A DNA stretch of 64,000 nt from Phytophthora sp. 'mugwort' (Eukaryota > Oomycota > Peronosporomycetes > Peronosporales > Peronosporaceae), in NCBI GenBank assembly GCA_033558025.1, contig JAUCEF010000016.1:62001-126000 (forward strand). The letters run 5' to 3'. The notes below the pieces were generated by a model. It did no database searches. It was not told where the DNA came from and saw nothing but the letters and a program-made list of their open reading frames with translations. Of this stretch, positions 50,520-61,644 are shown one piece after another. Both the position numbers and the translations under genes were made by a program. Positions within the stretch are counted from its first letter, which is position 1. Every line of letters starts with the position of its first letter.

Positions 50520-51555
50520 CTAGTAATCATGAATGCATATCCATACCAACAAAACCCCATAACTCACGCAAACCCACACATGCACAATATACGCAAACCG
50601 GCACTTCAACACACGCAACATTACCTGCCAACAGTGAGACGGCATTCACACGAATATGTACTGGCACACAGCAACTTGGAGAATGGGCTGTACCCCCCCC
50701 CCCCCTAAACCGTCATGGCTTCAGAGTCTAAAACAATACCCTAAGTTAATAACAAAAAATAAATAAGGTATCCACAGCCCGACAAGGGGTGCATCTATTA
50801 ACTAATCACTGTTCACGTTTTAGTACCCTTCCGGCCGGTGGAGATATCTCCACCGCATCGTTATCAGAAATAAAGAGTAGGTGACAAATTGCCGGCATTC
50901 GCAGCTGCCGTCAGCCGCACCGCACACCCGCAAATACCATAAACAAGCGACTCTTAAGCATTTTATTCCTCGTGAGATGGGTGCCTCAGAAGAAGGCACG
51001 GAGCTATGAAGCGACAGTGATGACGACGGCATTCGTGTTTGCTTTACTTGCTTAATTAATCTGGTCACTCGTGATCACGCTCTGTGGTTCCTGGCGCTCA
51101 TGTTCTTGCTTTTGAATGCACAAAAAACATCGCTAAAGGGAAGACTTTCAACCTCGTAAGGCGGCCAATCCCAACCATAACTTGAGGCAGCTCCTTCTCG
51201 CGTCTGGTTCAGTGAAAATCCGTCCTACCCTGAGAGAATGTTTAGACGAAGACACTGAGAAAGACGATCTCCCTTTATCCGCATCTTGGACACTGCCGTA
51301 GCTCGCGACCCGGATTTTGAGCAGCGCGTCAACGCCCCGAGAAATAAATAATATTTCTGTAAACATCCTAGTTTATATCCGCGGTGGAGAAAGCATATTC
51401 GGTATTTTTTATAGCAAGCTTCTATCTTATCACTAATTCGAGAGTCACGAGGACATGCTCTAATATATTTATTCTGACAAATACAATACAAAGCTATACA
51501 GAGATAGGAAGCAACGAAGTGCTGTAGTGTTTTTCTTGTTCACACCGGTATATTA
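50520..51555. other. intergenic, no gene identified
   Basis: A C13 run at 50,693-50,705. Small ORFs on both strands lack family motifs. Confidence 0.4.
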
Positions 51556-53410
51556 ATGTTTGGACAATATACCGTACTGGATGGCCTCGCCGATATACCG
51601 ATGTCATTCAGCTGCCCAGCACGCCAACATGCAGTACAGACCGATGATGCATTTTGCAAGGCACCCATTGTTTGGGACCCTAAAAATTACAACAAACGCA
51701 TCTCTAACGGTGCACCGCAGAGCTCGCAATCGGGTACTTCGTATTTGCGCCACTTGCACAAAGGTATTTGCGTACGTCCCATTAAATGGAACTAGAACTT
51801 TGAACGAGCATATGAAGAAGTGCTCACGTTTTCCCAAAGCCTCCGGTAGCTTGGTGCAATACTTGGAGAAAGCTGACAATTGTTGATTAAAAAAACAAGT
51901 TATTAAAACGGCAGCTAGAATGTATTGCTTGGACTTGGGTCCTTTTGACATTGTGTCAGGTGAAGGCTTTCAGAGAACTGGCTGCTGTCATTTTCGAAAT
52001 TGGATTGCGTCCAAAGTGACCGTGCGATATCAAAGACTTGCTACCTATTCCCAGCACAGTCCGACATGATGCGACATCAATCCGGGAGAAGCCAAAGGAG
52101 ATATATGCGACTCTTGTTCAAGAAACTAGTGCTGGATTGACAACAGGTTTGTGGATGGATTCGATCAAGAACCGATCATTCATGTCGTTGACGCTGCACT
52201 ACATCACCGAAATGTTCAAACTGCTTGCTCGTACATTGCAAGTAAAGCAAGTAGAGGTGTATCACACACGGCTTTTTTCTTTTGAATGTGTTCACAAACG
52301 CACTGGTGGATTTGGGAATACTTCACGCGTCTCGTTGCGTGGTGGTGACAGACTGCAGCTCAAATATGTGTGGCTGAGGGAATTCCATCTTTGTATACCT
52401 GGATTCCACAATGATAACAACGGTCCTGTGCAAGACAACATCCGGAGAAAACGGAGTTGTTTAGTCTCCGTTCTATCGTTATAACGATCAAATGCCTGAA
52501 GTGTTCGGTTTGCTGGACAGATGCAAAGCCGGGTTTCGTATTTCAAGAAGAGCGGCCACCAAAAACAACTTGATAATACCCTCAAGCAAGAAAATGTGAC
52601 TTGTTGGAATTCTCAACTGAGACTCTTAGAAAGTGTTTTGCTCTCTTTCGATGAAGTAACAAGTTTGTTGGCTGCGCGTGGAAAGGGGTGTACATCAACT
52701 GCATTGATAAGTCTCTGCTGGAGGAATTAGTGAACTTCCTGCGCCATTTTCGCGAAATAAACGCTAAAGCTTGAGCAGTGGAAAGCACCCACCCTCCATT
52801 TGATTATTCGCGAGAGGTACAATATACCAACGCATCTCATACCGAGACTTCAGCGTACAATATTCGACAAAGAGAGAAGCAGAGCACTCGAAAGGCCTAT
52901 GCAAAGTGAGAATGCTCGAGAAGTCGAAGTCATCCCCCCTGACAGCATTAATTTGGCAGCGATCAAAAGATTGATGAAACTTCACTTACTACCCAAATGG
53001 AAATGGAGTCCTCACCACTCCATGGCAGCCTTGCTGGATCCACGACAGAAACTGCATCTGGGTAAATTCGATGTTTCAGAACCAGATACCAGGAGGGCAA
53101 AAGCTGCATTGGTCTCGCTGATGAAGGAGCAAGTATCAGTGGTTCTTCCGATACAGCAGCACTTACCAGCGCCTCCTCGTTCGCGTAAAAGATACAAAGT
53201 TTCGACTGCTTCGTTCATAACCAGTGCTGCAGATTTGTGTTCGTAGGACTAGATTGATGCGGAAGATGTACTCCCCCACGCAATATCTTTGACGAGCAAG
53301 ATGAGTTCGACAGATACAAGAGCAGCACATTGGGCAAGAAAGATAAGACAAACTTTGAGATACCAATGGTGGAACAGTGTTGGTAAGGTGGAGTATCCGA
53401 AACTTGCAAT
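51556..53410 (+). pseudogene. hAT transposase, degenerate (copy 2)
   Basis: Blocks in shifting frames: a BED-like remnant (HLHKGICVRPIKWN region), LPIPSTVRHDATSIREKPKE, TSAGLTTGLWMDSIKNRSFM, LTLHYITEMFKLLARTLQVK (the hAT core around the first Asp), later LMKLHLLPKWKWSPHHSMAA, LLDPRQKLHLGKFDVSEPDT, and the C-terminal EFDRYKSSTLGKKDKTNFEI. The family order is clear; at least five frame breaks. Confidence 0.75.
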
Positions 53411-53439
53411 GGTAAAATGATCACTATTGTGTATCTCTG

Positions 53440-54072
53440 CATCAGGCGCGAGATCTTAAAAGCAACTTCTCCAGTGGATATCGGCGATTCTACCTAGACC
53501 ATTTCGCCAGTGACCCCACGTATAACGTGAGACTATTTCGGCGGCGCTTTTGGATGCCACCTCGTGTTTTCCATCGTCTTATGGATGGAGTGCTGGAAGT
53601 GGATTACTACTTCCACTAGAAGACCGAAGCTGCTGGCAAACCAGGCCTAACCTCTCCAAAAGGTTACGGTGGTGCTGCGGATGTACGATACGGCCTCGCG
53701 ACAGACGCGATTGATGGATACGTGCGACTCGGAGAGAGTACAAGACTGGGGGACTTTCAGCGTTTTATTACAGCCGCTTTGTCCAAGTTTAATGCTGACT
53801 ATCGCAGAGCCCCCCCCCCCCCCGTCCCCGCTGCTGATATTAAACGCCACAACATAACCACCAATAAGCTGCGTGGATTCCTCGGTATGTTCGGTTCACT
53901 GAACTGCGCTCATTGGCCCTGGAAGACCTGTCCCGCGAGGTGGCAAGGCATGTACCAGGGCAGGGATGACAAGCGCTCTGTCATAAGGGAGGCAGTTGCC
54001 ACTCAAAGTTTGTGGATATGGCGCTTCTACGCGGAACTAATAGAGTATAGTCGCTTGCTTCTTCGAGTGCTC
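53440..54072 (+). pseudogene. PIF/Harbinger transposase (plant-transposon type), copy 4, 3'-truncated
   Basis: Reads SDPTYNVRLFRRRFWMPPRV, VFHRLMDGVLEVDYYFH, then ADVRYGLATDAIDGYVRLGE, STRLGDFQRFITAALSKFNA, LRGFLGMFGSLNCAHWPWKT (the usual GSLDCMHW; the first catalytic Asp is Asn here), CPARWQGMYQGRDDKRSVIR and EAVATQSLWIWRFYAEL. It then breaks off. A 14-C run at 53,810-53,823 lies in frame in a Pro stretch. Confidence 0.75.
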
Positions 54073-54074
54073 TA

Positions 54075-54450
54075 GCACGCTTGTGACTTGAATTGAATAT
54101 GTTAATGTAGCATCAGCTATTCGTTTCCGTGTTTGCTCAAGGGAAGCGGTTACCTGCGCAGACTCCTTGGTTGTTGTTTTTTCCCGTAGGTCGTTGAGCT
54201 CTTGCAGCTTGTGTGGTTGCATCATTAGAAGGCGGATTAGAGGTAGGCGTAGTTACGCGGTGAGCCCGCATTTCGGTTCCTTGGACAGCACCTCCAGCAG
54301 TGCAGATTTTTTGAATGCTTGTTGTCTCTGACAACTCTGGTATTGAGTACTCTGGTAGAGCTGCATTACACTGGCAATGTCATCGTCTGCGTTAGCGCCC
54401 GACCATTTCAAGCTAACCACCATTGCCAAACAGCCACAAAACTTGGACAC
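54075..54450 (-). pseudogene. Harbinger accessory protein fragment (copy 4)
   Basis: Minus strand: KFCGCLAMVVSLKWSGANAD, DDIASVMQLYQSTQYQSCQR, KSALLEVLSKEPKCGL, then SNPPSNDATTQAARAQRPTG and ASLEQTRKRIADATLTYSIQ. This is the NAM/Myb-associated accessory protein of oomycete Harbinger-type elements, in two or three frames. Its 3' end abuts the 3' end of the transposase on the other strand. Confidence 0.5.
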
Positions 54451-54814
54451 CTCATGGTGAATAATTTACCATTCAAATTCAAGCGAACCCGCCGGTAGCC
54501 TCCTGGCACGCACTCGTTGTACTATACCATCAGACGGCCTCAAAAGTTAGCCGCAGCTTGGCCTGTACCCTTCGGTGTGTCCTTCTCGATGCACAGGTAC
54601 GCACCACAGTGCACGACTTCTTCTTCTTGAGCGCCAAAGTTTTTCCTTTCGTCCTGCCTAGTGACTATACCGCTTCTACTCTCGCCCACAGAAATGTTAC
54701 ATGATTCGTGCGGAGCACATGCGATGGCTCAGCCTCTGTGGATGTGGATAGTGTTGACGACATGGCTGTTTCAAGAATTGCCAAGAATAGCAACCGAAGT
54801 TGGAAGATAGGGCG
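54451..54814. other. intergenic, no gene identified
   Basis: No supported feature before the copia element. Confidence 0.4.
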
Positions 54815-54819
54815 AGGCT

Positions 54820-55085
54820 AAACGAGCTGGTAGGAAGCTTGGATGAGTTTGAGGTGAAGCCGGAGAATTGAAGATTGAGTGAGATCGAAAGTTATGCAAA
54901 GCTTCGTGAGCAACTGCCTCCTGCACGACTGGCCTTACCTGCAGCCCTCGAGCTACCGTGTCCAGCGCGCTGTCATGCCCGACGTTGTCGTTGAACACAG
55001 TGCCCTGTTGCACTGCCGTCCCACAGCATGATGGCGCTTGCCAAGTTGGACATGTGCCGTGGTTATAGCGTAGCACACTCCGACA
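54820..55085 (-). repeat. 3' LTR of the copia element
   Basis: About 266 bp; shares with the other LTR GGTAGGAAGCTTGGA, GGAGAATTGAAGA, AAAGTTATGCAAAGCT, CAACAGTGCCCTGTTGCACTG-type and TTATAGCGTAGCAC blocks. A purine tract (GAGTGGGAG, minus strand) precedes it. Confidence 0.85.
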
Positions 55086-55089
55086 CTCC

Positions 55090-56440
55090 CACTCGGCACA
55101 GACCAAGTCGCGCGATGAACACGCTGAACTTGACTTGAGGCAGCGGTTTGGTAAACATGTCCGCCACTATGACCGCCGTCGAACAGTACACAATCTTGAC
55201 AGTTCCGCGTTGCACTTGCTCTCGAATCCAATGATAGCGTAGATCGATGTGACGCAATCACTGCGTTTCACTCTTGCCTTCAGCCACATGCTCAGCACTT
55301 TGGTTATCCTCGTGGACGATCACCTTGTCGACATCGAATCCCAACTCGAAAGGCAGCTGCTTGAGTCCAATACACTCCTTAATCACTTGAGCCAGAGACA
55401 CATACTCCGATTTGGTAGTCGACAGCGCGACAATCGGCTGTTTCTTCAACTCGCACGCAATGCAACACCGTTGCGAAACACGACGAATCCTGTCGACAAC
55501 ATTACGCTCTCATCCACACGCCAATCCATCATCGGAGTACACCTCCAGCTGCAGCTAACGCGTAGTTGATCGACGGTATATCATGCCCACGTCTGCCGCC
55601 CGAGTGAGGTAACAAAGCACAAATCCAATCGCAGCTGCACAGTATGCGTCGGCAGCTCTGTCTCTTGGGGAATAAAACGAACGGCTGTAGCAAGATCAGG
55701 ACGACTCACCGTTGAGGCGAACAGCAGCGATCGGACTACAGGGCGCATTGACTCGCCGATGGTCTGCATATCATCGGCTACTTGGCGTTGGAAGTTGCTG
55801 TCCATTGGTGTGCGGGTCCGTGACCTCCTAATAACTGCTGGCAAATCGCTTCACGACTGTGGCGGTGTACTTCTGCTGCGCGATCGTCAGCATATCACCA
55901 GCCTTGCTCCATGCAGTTCCATACCCACGAAACTGCTCGAGGCATCACAGGTGTGATCTTGAATCGGCTGGTGACGTTTGCTTGAAATGCAGCAAGCTCC
56001 GACGCCACGTCGCTAAAGATCAGCATGTCGTCTACATGTATAGTAGCACAACCACAATGCTGCTAGGTGTCCGCTTGTCCGAGACACAGGAGTCGGACTA
56101 GCACTGGCCAAATCCAGCTTTGCACAAGAGTCACGGTCTCGTACCAAGCATGAGATGTCTGTTTGGGCCAATACAGGGCCTTTCGCAGCTTCCATCTTGT
56201 CATCGCCAGGCGGCGCGACGAAGATGGCCTCAGCAAGGTAACTGTTCAGGAAAGCCGTTTGTACATCGAGCTGAAGATGATCCCACCTAGTTGCACAGCC
56301 AATGCGAGAATGGCTCTGATCAAATCATGACAAACGACGGGGCTGGGAGTCTCCGTGTAGTCCACTTCATACTGCTGCGTAAAACCTTTTACCAACAGTC
56401 GTGTCTTATACTTGTCAAGCCATCCACCAGCAATACCCAT
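55090..56440 (-). pseudogene. copia reverse transcriptase and RNase H
   Basis: RT: WLDKYKTRLLVKGFTQQYEV, DYTETPSPVVCHDLIRAILA (56,440-56,246), later FASTVSRPDLATAVRFI (about 55,720). RNase H: KKQPIVALSTTKSEYVSLAQ, IKECIGLKQLPFELGFDVDK, VIVHEDNQSAEHVAEG (55,449-55,258), then MRHIDLRYHWIREQVQRGTV, VADMFTKPLPQVKF. The YVDD stretch near 56,010-56,060 is garbled by frameshifts. Confidence 0.85.
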
Positions 56441-56737
56441 TTAGTCTGCACCGGACCCACATTCGCCGGCGCGAACGCTTCCTCGTATGTGCCATTGCGA
56501 CGCAGACTGTCCAGCTCGCTGTTGATAGTTTGGCGCCACTGCTCCGCGTCGCGTCGAGACATGGTTTCCTGGAAGGTCAGCGGGTCGTCCAGCCGCTGAC
56601 CAACGCTGTTTCCTCCGTGTTGTGCGACTGCTCGAACTGGAGTCTACGCACGGATTTTTCTCGGCACTCGTACTGCGACGATCTCGACACGAAGGACAGT
56701 AAGGTGCTGCTCTGTTGGACCGCTCGAGGGTTGGTTA

Positions 56738-58070
56738 CTATCCGCGCCCTCCATCTCGACGCCTTCTTGGATTGTGTCCAAACGATTTTGGCACGATCTC
56801 ACTTGATGTATCGGCTCGTGCCTGCGTTGCCAGATCTCCATCCAACGTGACTGTCCTGTTCCGCGGTACGCTTGACTCAAAGAACACCGCAGTCATGGAG
56901 GAAATGACGCTCCCACTGCCTCCGCGGCCACTGCGTACCCAAAAGCGATAGCCGTCCCTCTTCTCGTACCCGATGAACATCGTCTTGACTGCCTTTGCAT
57001 CCAACTTGTGCCGCTGGGATTTCACAGCCGAGTACGCGAAACTTGTTCAGTACTGGGTGCGGCCCGTCACCACTTCGATAGGTGTCTTGCCACCAAGTAC
57101 CTTCGTGGGCAGCGGTTTCGGATGTACGGCGCCGTTAGCACAGCGTCACTCCAGAAGCGATTCTCCATGCCTGCGGCCTGCAGCACCACTCGCGCAGTTT
57201 CAACGACGACACGGTTACTGCGCTCGACTTTGCCGTTCTGTTGTGGTGTATGTGGCATGCTAAACTCCTGCACGATCATGTTCTCATTGCCGAACTCGGC
57301 GATTCCCCTCCAGCGTATTCCGCAGCATTGTCGCTTTTCAGCACCGTCGATCTCGCGTTCGGGACTACACTTTGAGATTGGCGATGCATTCGCGTAGGGC
57401 GCTCAGCTTGGTAGCCGAGCTCTTGCCCTTGACAGGGAAAACGGCAGACAGATGATACAGCTCGATTATTGTACCCCCCATGCCGTTATAGCCGTCCCGT
57501 CCCGTGCCATCGTCTCCATCGCTCCCACATAGTCAATAGCGATCAGCACTTGCCCACGCTTGAGGTCGCGTGGCTTCTTTGCCGGAAATGGCAAACTGAC
57601 CAGGTTTCCAGCTGCATACGTTTCACAAGGGAGCAGTTGCGATCAGCCGGTTGTCCCATCGCCGGCATTAACCACTATCTCCAGATCCCGAGCGTCCAGA
57701 TGTCCCAGTCTAGCATGCCAGACCGTAGAGCCCTCCGGTTGATCTTCAGACGCGTATCCTACCTTAGCACGATTGCCTGTGTTGGGCGCCGACACTACGT
57801 ACAGCCCACTGCTGCGGCGTGTAGCAACCAGCTTATCGTGGCTGCTGGTGATCACATAGTGCTCGCGATTGAATATAGCCGCAAGTCCTGCATTCCAACC
57901 TCGCTCAAGCTACGAGATTGCGCTGACGGCCAGGAACGTTCAACACGTTGTCCAGCGTGCAGGTGCCACCAGAGACCAGAGGTAGCCGGGTCGTTCCTCG
58001 ATGCGTCGCGCTCAGCGCCATGCTACAAGCGGTCGTAACCACAATGTCACTGCCATCTTGATCAGATCAT
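56738..58070 (-). pseudogene. copia integrase with GAG-pre-integrase domain
   Basis: Pre-integrase: STVWHARLGHLDARDLEIVV (57,770-57,700). Integrase end: EFSMPHTPQQNGKVERSNRV (with catalytic Glu) and WSDAVLTAPYIRNRCPRRYL (57,270-57,100). Then the post-integrase LDAKAVKTMFIGYEKRDGYR (57,010-56,940). Frame breaks between the blocks. Confidence 0.85.
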
Positions 58071-59005
58071 TTAGCAGACCACGCGATCCCGTATGTGACT
58101 CGATGCTCCCAAGTCGATGACCCACTCAGCTCTCGCTGACTCCGCAGTTAAGCTAACGTGGAAAACAAAACCACTATTTGCATCTTCATTGCTATCTTGG
58201 TTAAACGTAGCAGCATGACCAAAGGCGCCACCAAGGCACTTGTACTTGCGCTCGTTCTTGAAGTGACCGTACTTCTTACAGTTGAACCACTTGCCCTTCT
58301 TCACCCCTATCGTTCCGTGCGCAGCTGCCGTAAAAGCATTGCCATCTCGCACATCCTGCGTTCCACCGCGCTTTCCTCGTTGCGATTGCGTCGTCCGGCG
58401 CCTGGCCTCGGCAGCCGCCTTGATGATCAGTTCCCCCATCGATGCACATGTTTCCAGCGAACCGATATAGCCATTCCAATCAGGACCAAGGCTCTGCAGG
58501 AAGTTGCTCTTCTTCTCCACGTCGGTCAGTGCAACCTTGTAGCACTCCAGCTCACCCAGTATCAGGCGCGGTCTGGCGAACGTGCTCCAGCATATCACCG
58601 CCTACGTCGATGTAGAGTGACATGTACTCTCGCTTTAGAGCGACAGTCGTGTCACACGCGTGGCGATGCTTCTATAGCGCTGTCAACATGGTCTTCGTGT
58701 GCGGAAGGTCTGCCACTAGCGCAGCTTGGGCATCCGTCAGCGCTGGCAGGACGATGTTCATGGCGAGCTTCTTCTGCAGCTCCAGTTGATGCAGCGGTCG
58801 CTCCCGCTGCCGCAACGGCCATTAAGCTTGTCAGGACTCCTCATTCTCGAGTTGCAGCGTGGTCGGTGCGGGTTTCAGTACCGCGATCCGCACGTCCTTC
58901 ACTCCAGATACGGCTGGAGCTGCCGGGCCCAGACACGGTAGCCGGTCCGTCGAACTTGCGGACCTTGGTTGTGAAGACGGTCGTGGTGGTGTTGGCACTC
59001 ATAAC
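58071..59005 (-). pseudogene. copia gag, zinc knuckle and protease start
   Basis: Starts at an ATG near 59,002 (MSANTTTTVFTTKVRKFDGP) just after the LTR. Gag blocks follow, then EKKSNFLQSLGPDWNGYIGS, SMGELIIKAAAEARRRT, a knuckle with lost Cys residues (WFNCKKYGHFKNERKYK), and the protease WVIDLGASSHIRDRVV, where the catalytic DSGAS reads DLGAS. Confidence 0.85.
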
Positions 59006-59006
59006 C

Positions 59007-59288
59007 TGACGAGTTGGTAGGAAGCTTGGAGGCGGTTGAGGCGAAGCTGGAGAATTGAAGAGTGAGTGAGATTAAAAGTTATGCAAAGCTCCGTAAGCGA
59101 CTGCCTCCTGCACTATTGTCCTTACCCGAACCCTCAAGCTATCGTGTCCAGCGCGCTGTCGTGTCCGACGTCGTTGAAGTAGCCAATATGACGATAGACA
59201 CAGTGCCCTGTTGCACTGCTGTCCCACGATATGATGGCGCGTACCAAGTTGGACGTGTGCCGTGCTTATAGCGTAGCACGCTCCGACA
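59007..59288 (-). repeat. 5' LTR of the copia element
   Basis: About 282 bp. It ends directly before GGTTATGAG, which overlaps the gag ATG and is likely the PBS (half-tRNA type). Confidence 0.8.
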
Positions 59289-60275
59289 AGGCTCCAGGTC
59301 TTAGGGATCTCAGGCCCGCTGCGATATCGGTCACAGCTGGGCTCTTGGCTGGCCCTTGGGGATCTCAAGCTCTCAGCGGTCTCGGTCACGGCTAGCACGG
59401 CTGGGCTCTCGGGCATAGTGGGTCCTCGGCCACGCGGTACGCTCGAGCACGGTAAGGGTAGATTTGCGCTCTGCTAAAGTTGCTGTGCCCAATCATCGCA
59501 GGTCATCGGTTTGTAGGCGCTTTAGCGGTCGCATAGCAATGTTGGTCTCTTTGTCGAGGCGACGCCACATTTTACCGTTTCCAATTTTTCGTAACGTTGG
59601 GAATAAAAATACCGACTTCCTCCGCTTATAGGGGACAACCTCATTTAAGAGCGACCAATCATATTGGTGTATTTTGAGGAACTCCTTAGTACCACATATA
59701 AGCGACGTTGCAAATATATCACATCGTTTAAACTAGTTGTATACCGGTATTTAACCGAGACGATCACCATTCATCGCCCAACCGATGCAATCGCCCCCGC
59801 CGGAAAGCGCCACACATCAAAGGAGAAGCGCAACGCTGTACGTGCGCTAGAAGAGCCGAAGGACGTTCGAAAGGTTATTAGGGAGCTGTTCCCCCCCCCC
59901 CCCCGACCTAAGCCCTGATGCCTACGAATCCTACTTTTGAAATGAAATATATAAAAGATGCTTCGTGGCTCTACTCAACGAAGCTGACATCGCAGCAGCA
60001 GATTTAATCGAAAGCCTTGCCAAATACTGCGCTATTGATGCACATGTTGGCGAAGTCGATTCGGATGACGACATAGGAAATGAAGAGTGATAAGTTGTCA
60101 GTAATACGAACGTATACCACCCATAACTTCATTGGAACTGCTAACCGAAAAAACCACCCGTCGAAGTTAGCCCACAGACACGCTACAGACATGAAATTGC
60201 ACATACAGTTAGATAGATATTTTTGAAACTGAATACGAAAGCACAGCACCGTCGCCGCATCCATAGCAGAGATAT
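59289..60275. other. intergenic with a tandem duplication and a short coding relic
   Basis: 59,299-59,412 is an imperfect duplication: TTAGGGATCTCAGGCCC...CGGTCACAGCTGGGCTC, then TTGGGGATCTCAAGCTC...CGGTCACGGCTAG. 59,960-60,090 (plus) reads FVALLNEADIAAADLIESLA, YCAIDAHVGEVDSDDDIG and stops, a protein-like C-terminus of unknown kind. A C14 run lies at 59,891-59,904. Confidence 0.4.
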
Positions 60276-60639
60276 TGTAACGGGGTTACATGAAGAGTGC
60301 CAAGTCACTCTTCAGAGCAAGTGTACCCAAGTACACTAAGTGATGTTGCCAAACATCACTATGACGTCGACGGTAATGACGTCATGGATAGGTACCACAG
60401 ATATGGTACAAAGACCTCAGAGCCACTCAATAGATAACATCAAGTACTTGATAGGTGACTAATAGTTAGAATGTAGACACATTAAAAGTGGTCACCTATA
60501 AATATATTCAGTCTTAAATCTACCCAACTTTGGTAACAGTCCCACAGGCCAGGGACTAGAGAACTGCCGTTCACTGAGAGTTTGTATACTCTCTGGAAGT
60601 CACACTTCCTGTGCGCAAGGCGTTGTGTGCCCCGTCACA
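60276..60639 (+). repeat. 5' LTR (364 bp) packed with palindromes
   Basis: Starts TGTAACGGGG, ends CCCCGTCACA. Perfect inverted repeats follow each other at 60,291-314, 60,320-337, 60,339-360, 60,361-385, 60,392-409, 60,439-452, 60,451-499, 60,538-557, 60,576-593 and 60,595-609. Confidence 0.9.
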
Positions 60640-60641
60640 CT

Positions 60642-60658
60642 TGGTAGCACTTGTAGTC
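60642..60658 (+). other. primer-binding site of the third gypsy element
   Basis: TGGTAGCACTTGTAGTC, two bases after the LTR; the same 17-mer as in the old element. Confidence 0.7.
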
Positions 60659-60707
60659 AATCCACGCCTATGCAGGTTACCACCTGAAACCTCTGGGTCC
60701 TAGCAAC

Positions 60708-61625
60708 ATGGACCGGAATGAGTTTCCTCATTTGAACGACTCACAGTTCGAGTCCGTTCCTAAGATGACTGGCATCTTTGGACTGAATGCCTTGCGCAGC
60801 TTGGCGTCGTCAACGCAAGCTGAGCAGGTCGAACGCGGTCACGCGTTCGACATGTATGTGCGGGGGCTCATCGAACATGTTCGGAGCAACCTGCAAGTTT
60901 TGGCTGCAGAGCCGAAACCGGTCTACCCCAAGCCGCTGAGGCTGAAGGTAAACTTATATGAAGGGAAGGAAGGTGAAAACCTTCACTTCTGGGTACGTGA
61001 AGTAGAGCTCGCAATGGATGCGGCTCTCATCTCCTCGGAGCACCTCGGAGCACCTCCGAGTGGCTGTCGCCCTCTCCAACCTTAGCGGGCGTGCTAAGAG
61101 TTGGGCGTATACGCGGGAAGCGACAACGCCTGGATGCTTCGTATCCTGGGCTTAGCTATGTGAACAGCTCAGAGCCGCGTACCTCCCGGCGAACTATGAG
61201 TACCGCCAGCGGTCACGCTTCCTGTCATGTAAACAAGGAAGACGTGAGCTGCACGAGTACATCCAGGAGATGCGGAAGCTCACTGCATCTCTCGCGGGAA
61301 ACTCACTCCATGAACACATCAAGGTGGCGGTGTTCATGGACGGCCTAAGAGTGGGCCCAGCCCGCACCCAGCTGCTTCGGGTGCAGGCCAATACTCTGGA
61401 AGAGGCGATCCAAGTCGCGGGGCCCCGAGCGGGCCAGTTCCTATAGAGCTTGGGTTCGCTGAGCAGCATGATATTCGCTGCTATAACTGTAGTAAGCTAG
61501 GGCACATGGCACGTCCCTATCCTGTGGGGGGACAACGAAAGCGTTTCCCCCAAAAAATCATCGTGCTTAAGGGTCGCAGGCAAAGACCGCGACCCCACGG
61601 ACAGGGGAACGCAGGACACCAGTAG
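60708..61625 (+). pseudogene. gypsy gag (third element)
   Basis: Starts at ATG 60,708 (MDRNEFPHLNDSQFESVPKM), continues LRLKVNLYEGKEGENLHFWV, then in other frames LSNLSGRAKSWAYTREATTP, LHEYIQEMRKLTASLAGNSL, HIKVAVFMDGLRVGPARTQL, a knuckle missing its last Cys (CYNCSKLGHMARPYP), and ends ..GNAGHQ UAG at 61,623 back in the starting frame. A small GAGCACCTC duplication near 61,037-61,060 causes one of the breaks. Confidence 0.85.
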
Positions 61626-61644
61626 GGGCGGGGCGCCCTACTGG
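61619..61644 (+). promoter_or_regulatory. stem-loop enclosing the gag stop (third element)
   Basis: CCAGTAGGG...CCCTACTGG, 9-bp perfect stem around GCGGGGCG. Pol is open in the -1 frame through it ([13 protein letters not shown]). Confidence 0.8.

Larger units (their letters stand above)
54820..59288 (-). mobile_element. complete but decayed Ty1/copia element, TSD AGGCT
   Basis: 4,469 bp, flanked by AGGCT at 54,815-54,819 and 59,289-59,293. LTRs start TGTCGGAG on the minus strand. Between them, right to left: gag, zinc knuckle, protease, GAG-pre-integrase, integrase, reverse transcriptase, RNase H, the copia order. The LTRs are clearly diverged (several substitutions per 50 bp), so the insertion is much older than the gypsy at 37,497. 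Confidence 0.88.
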
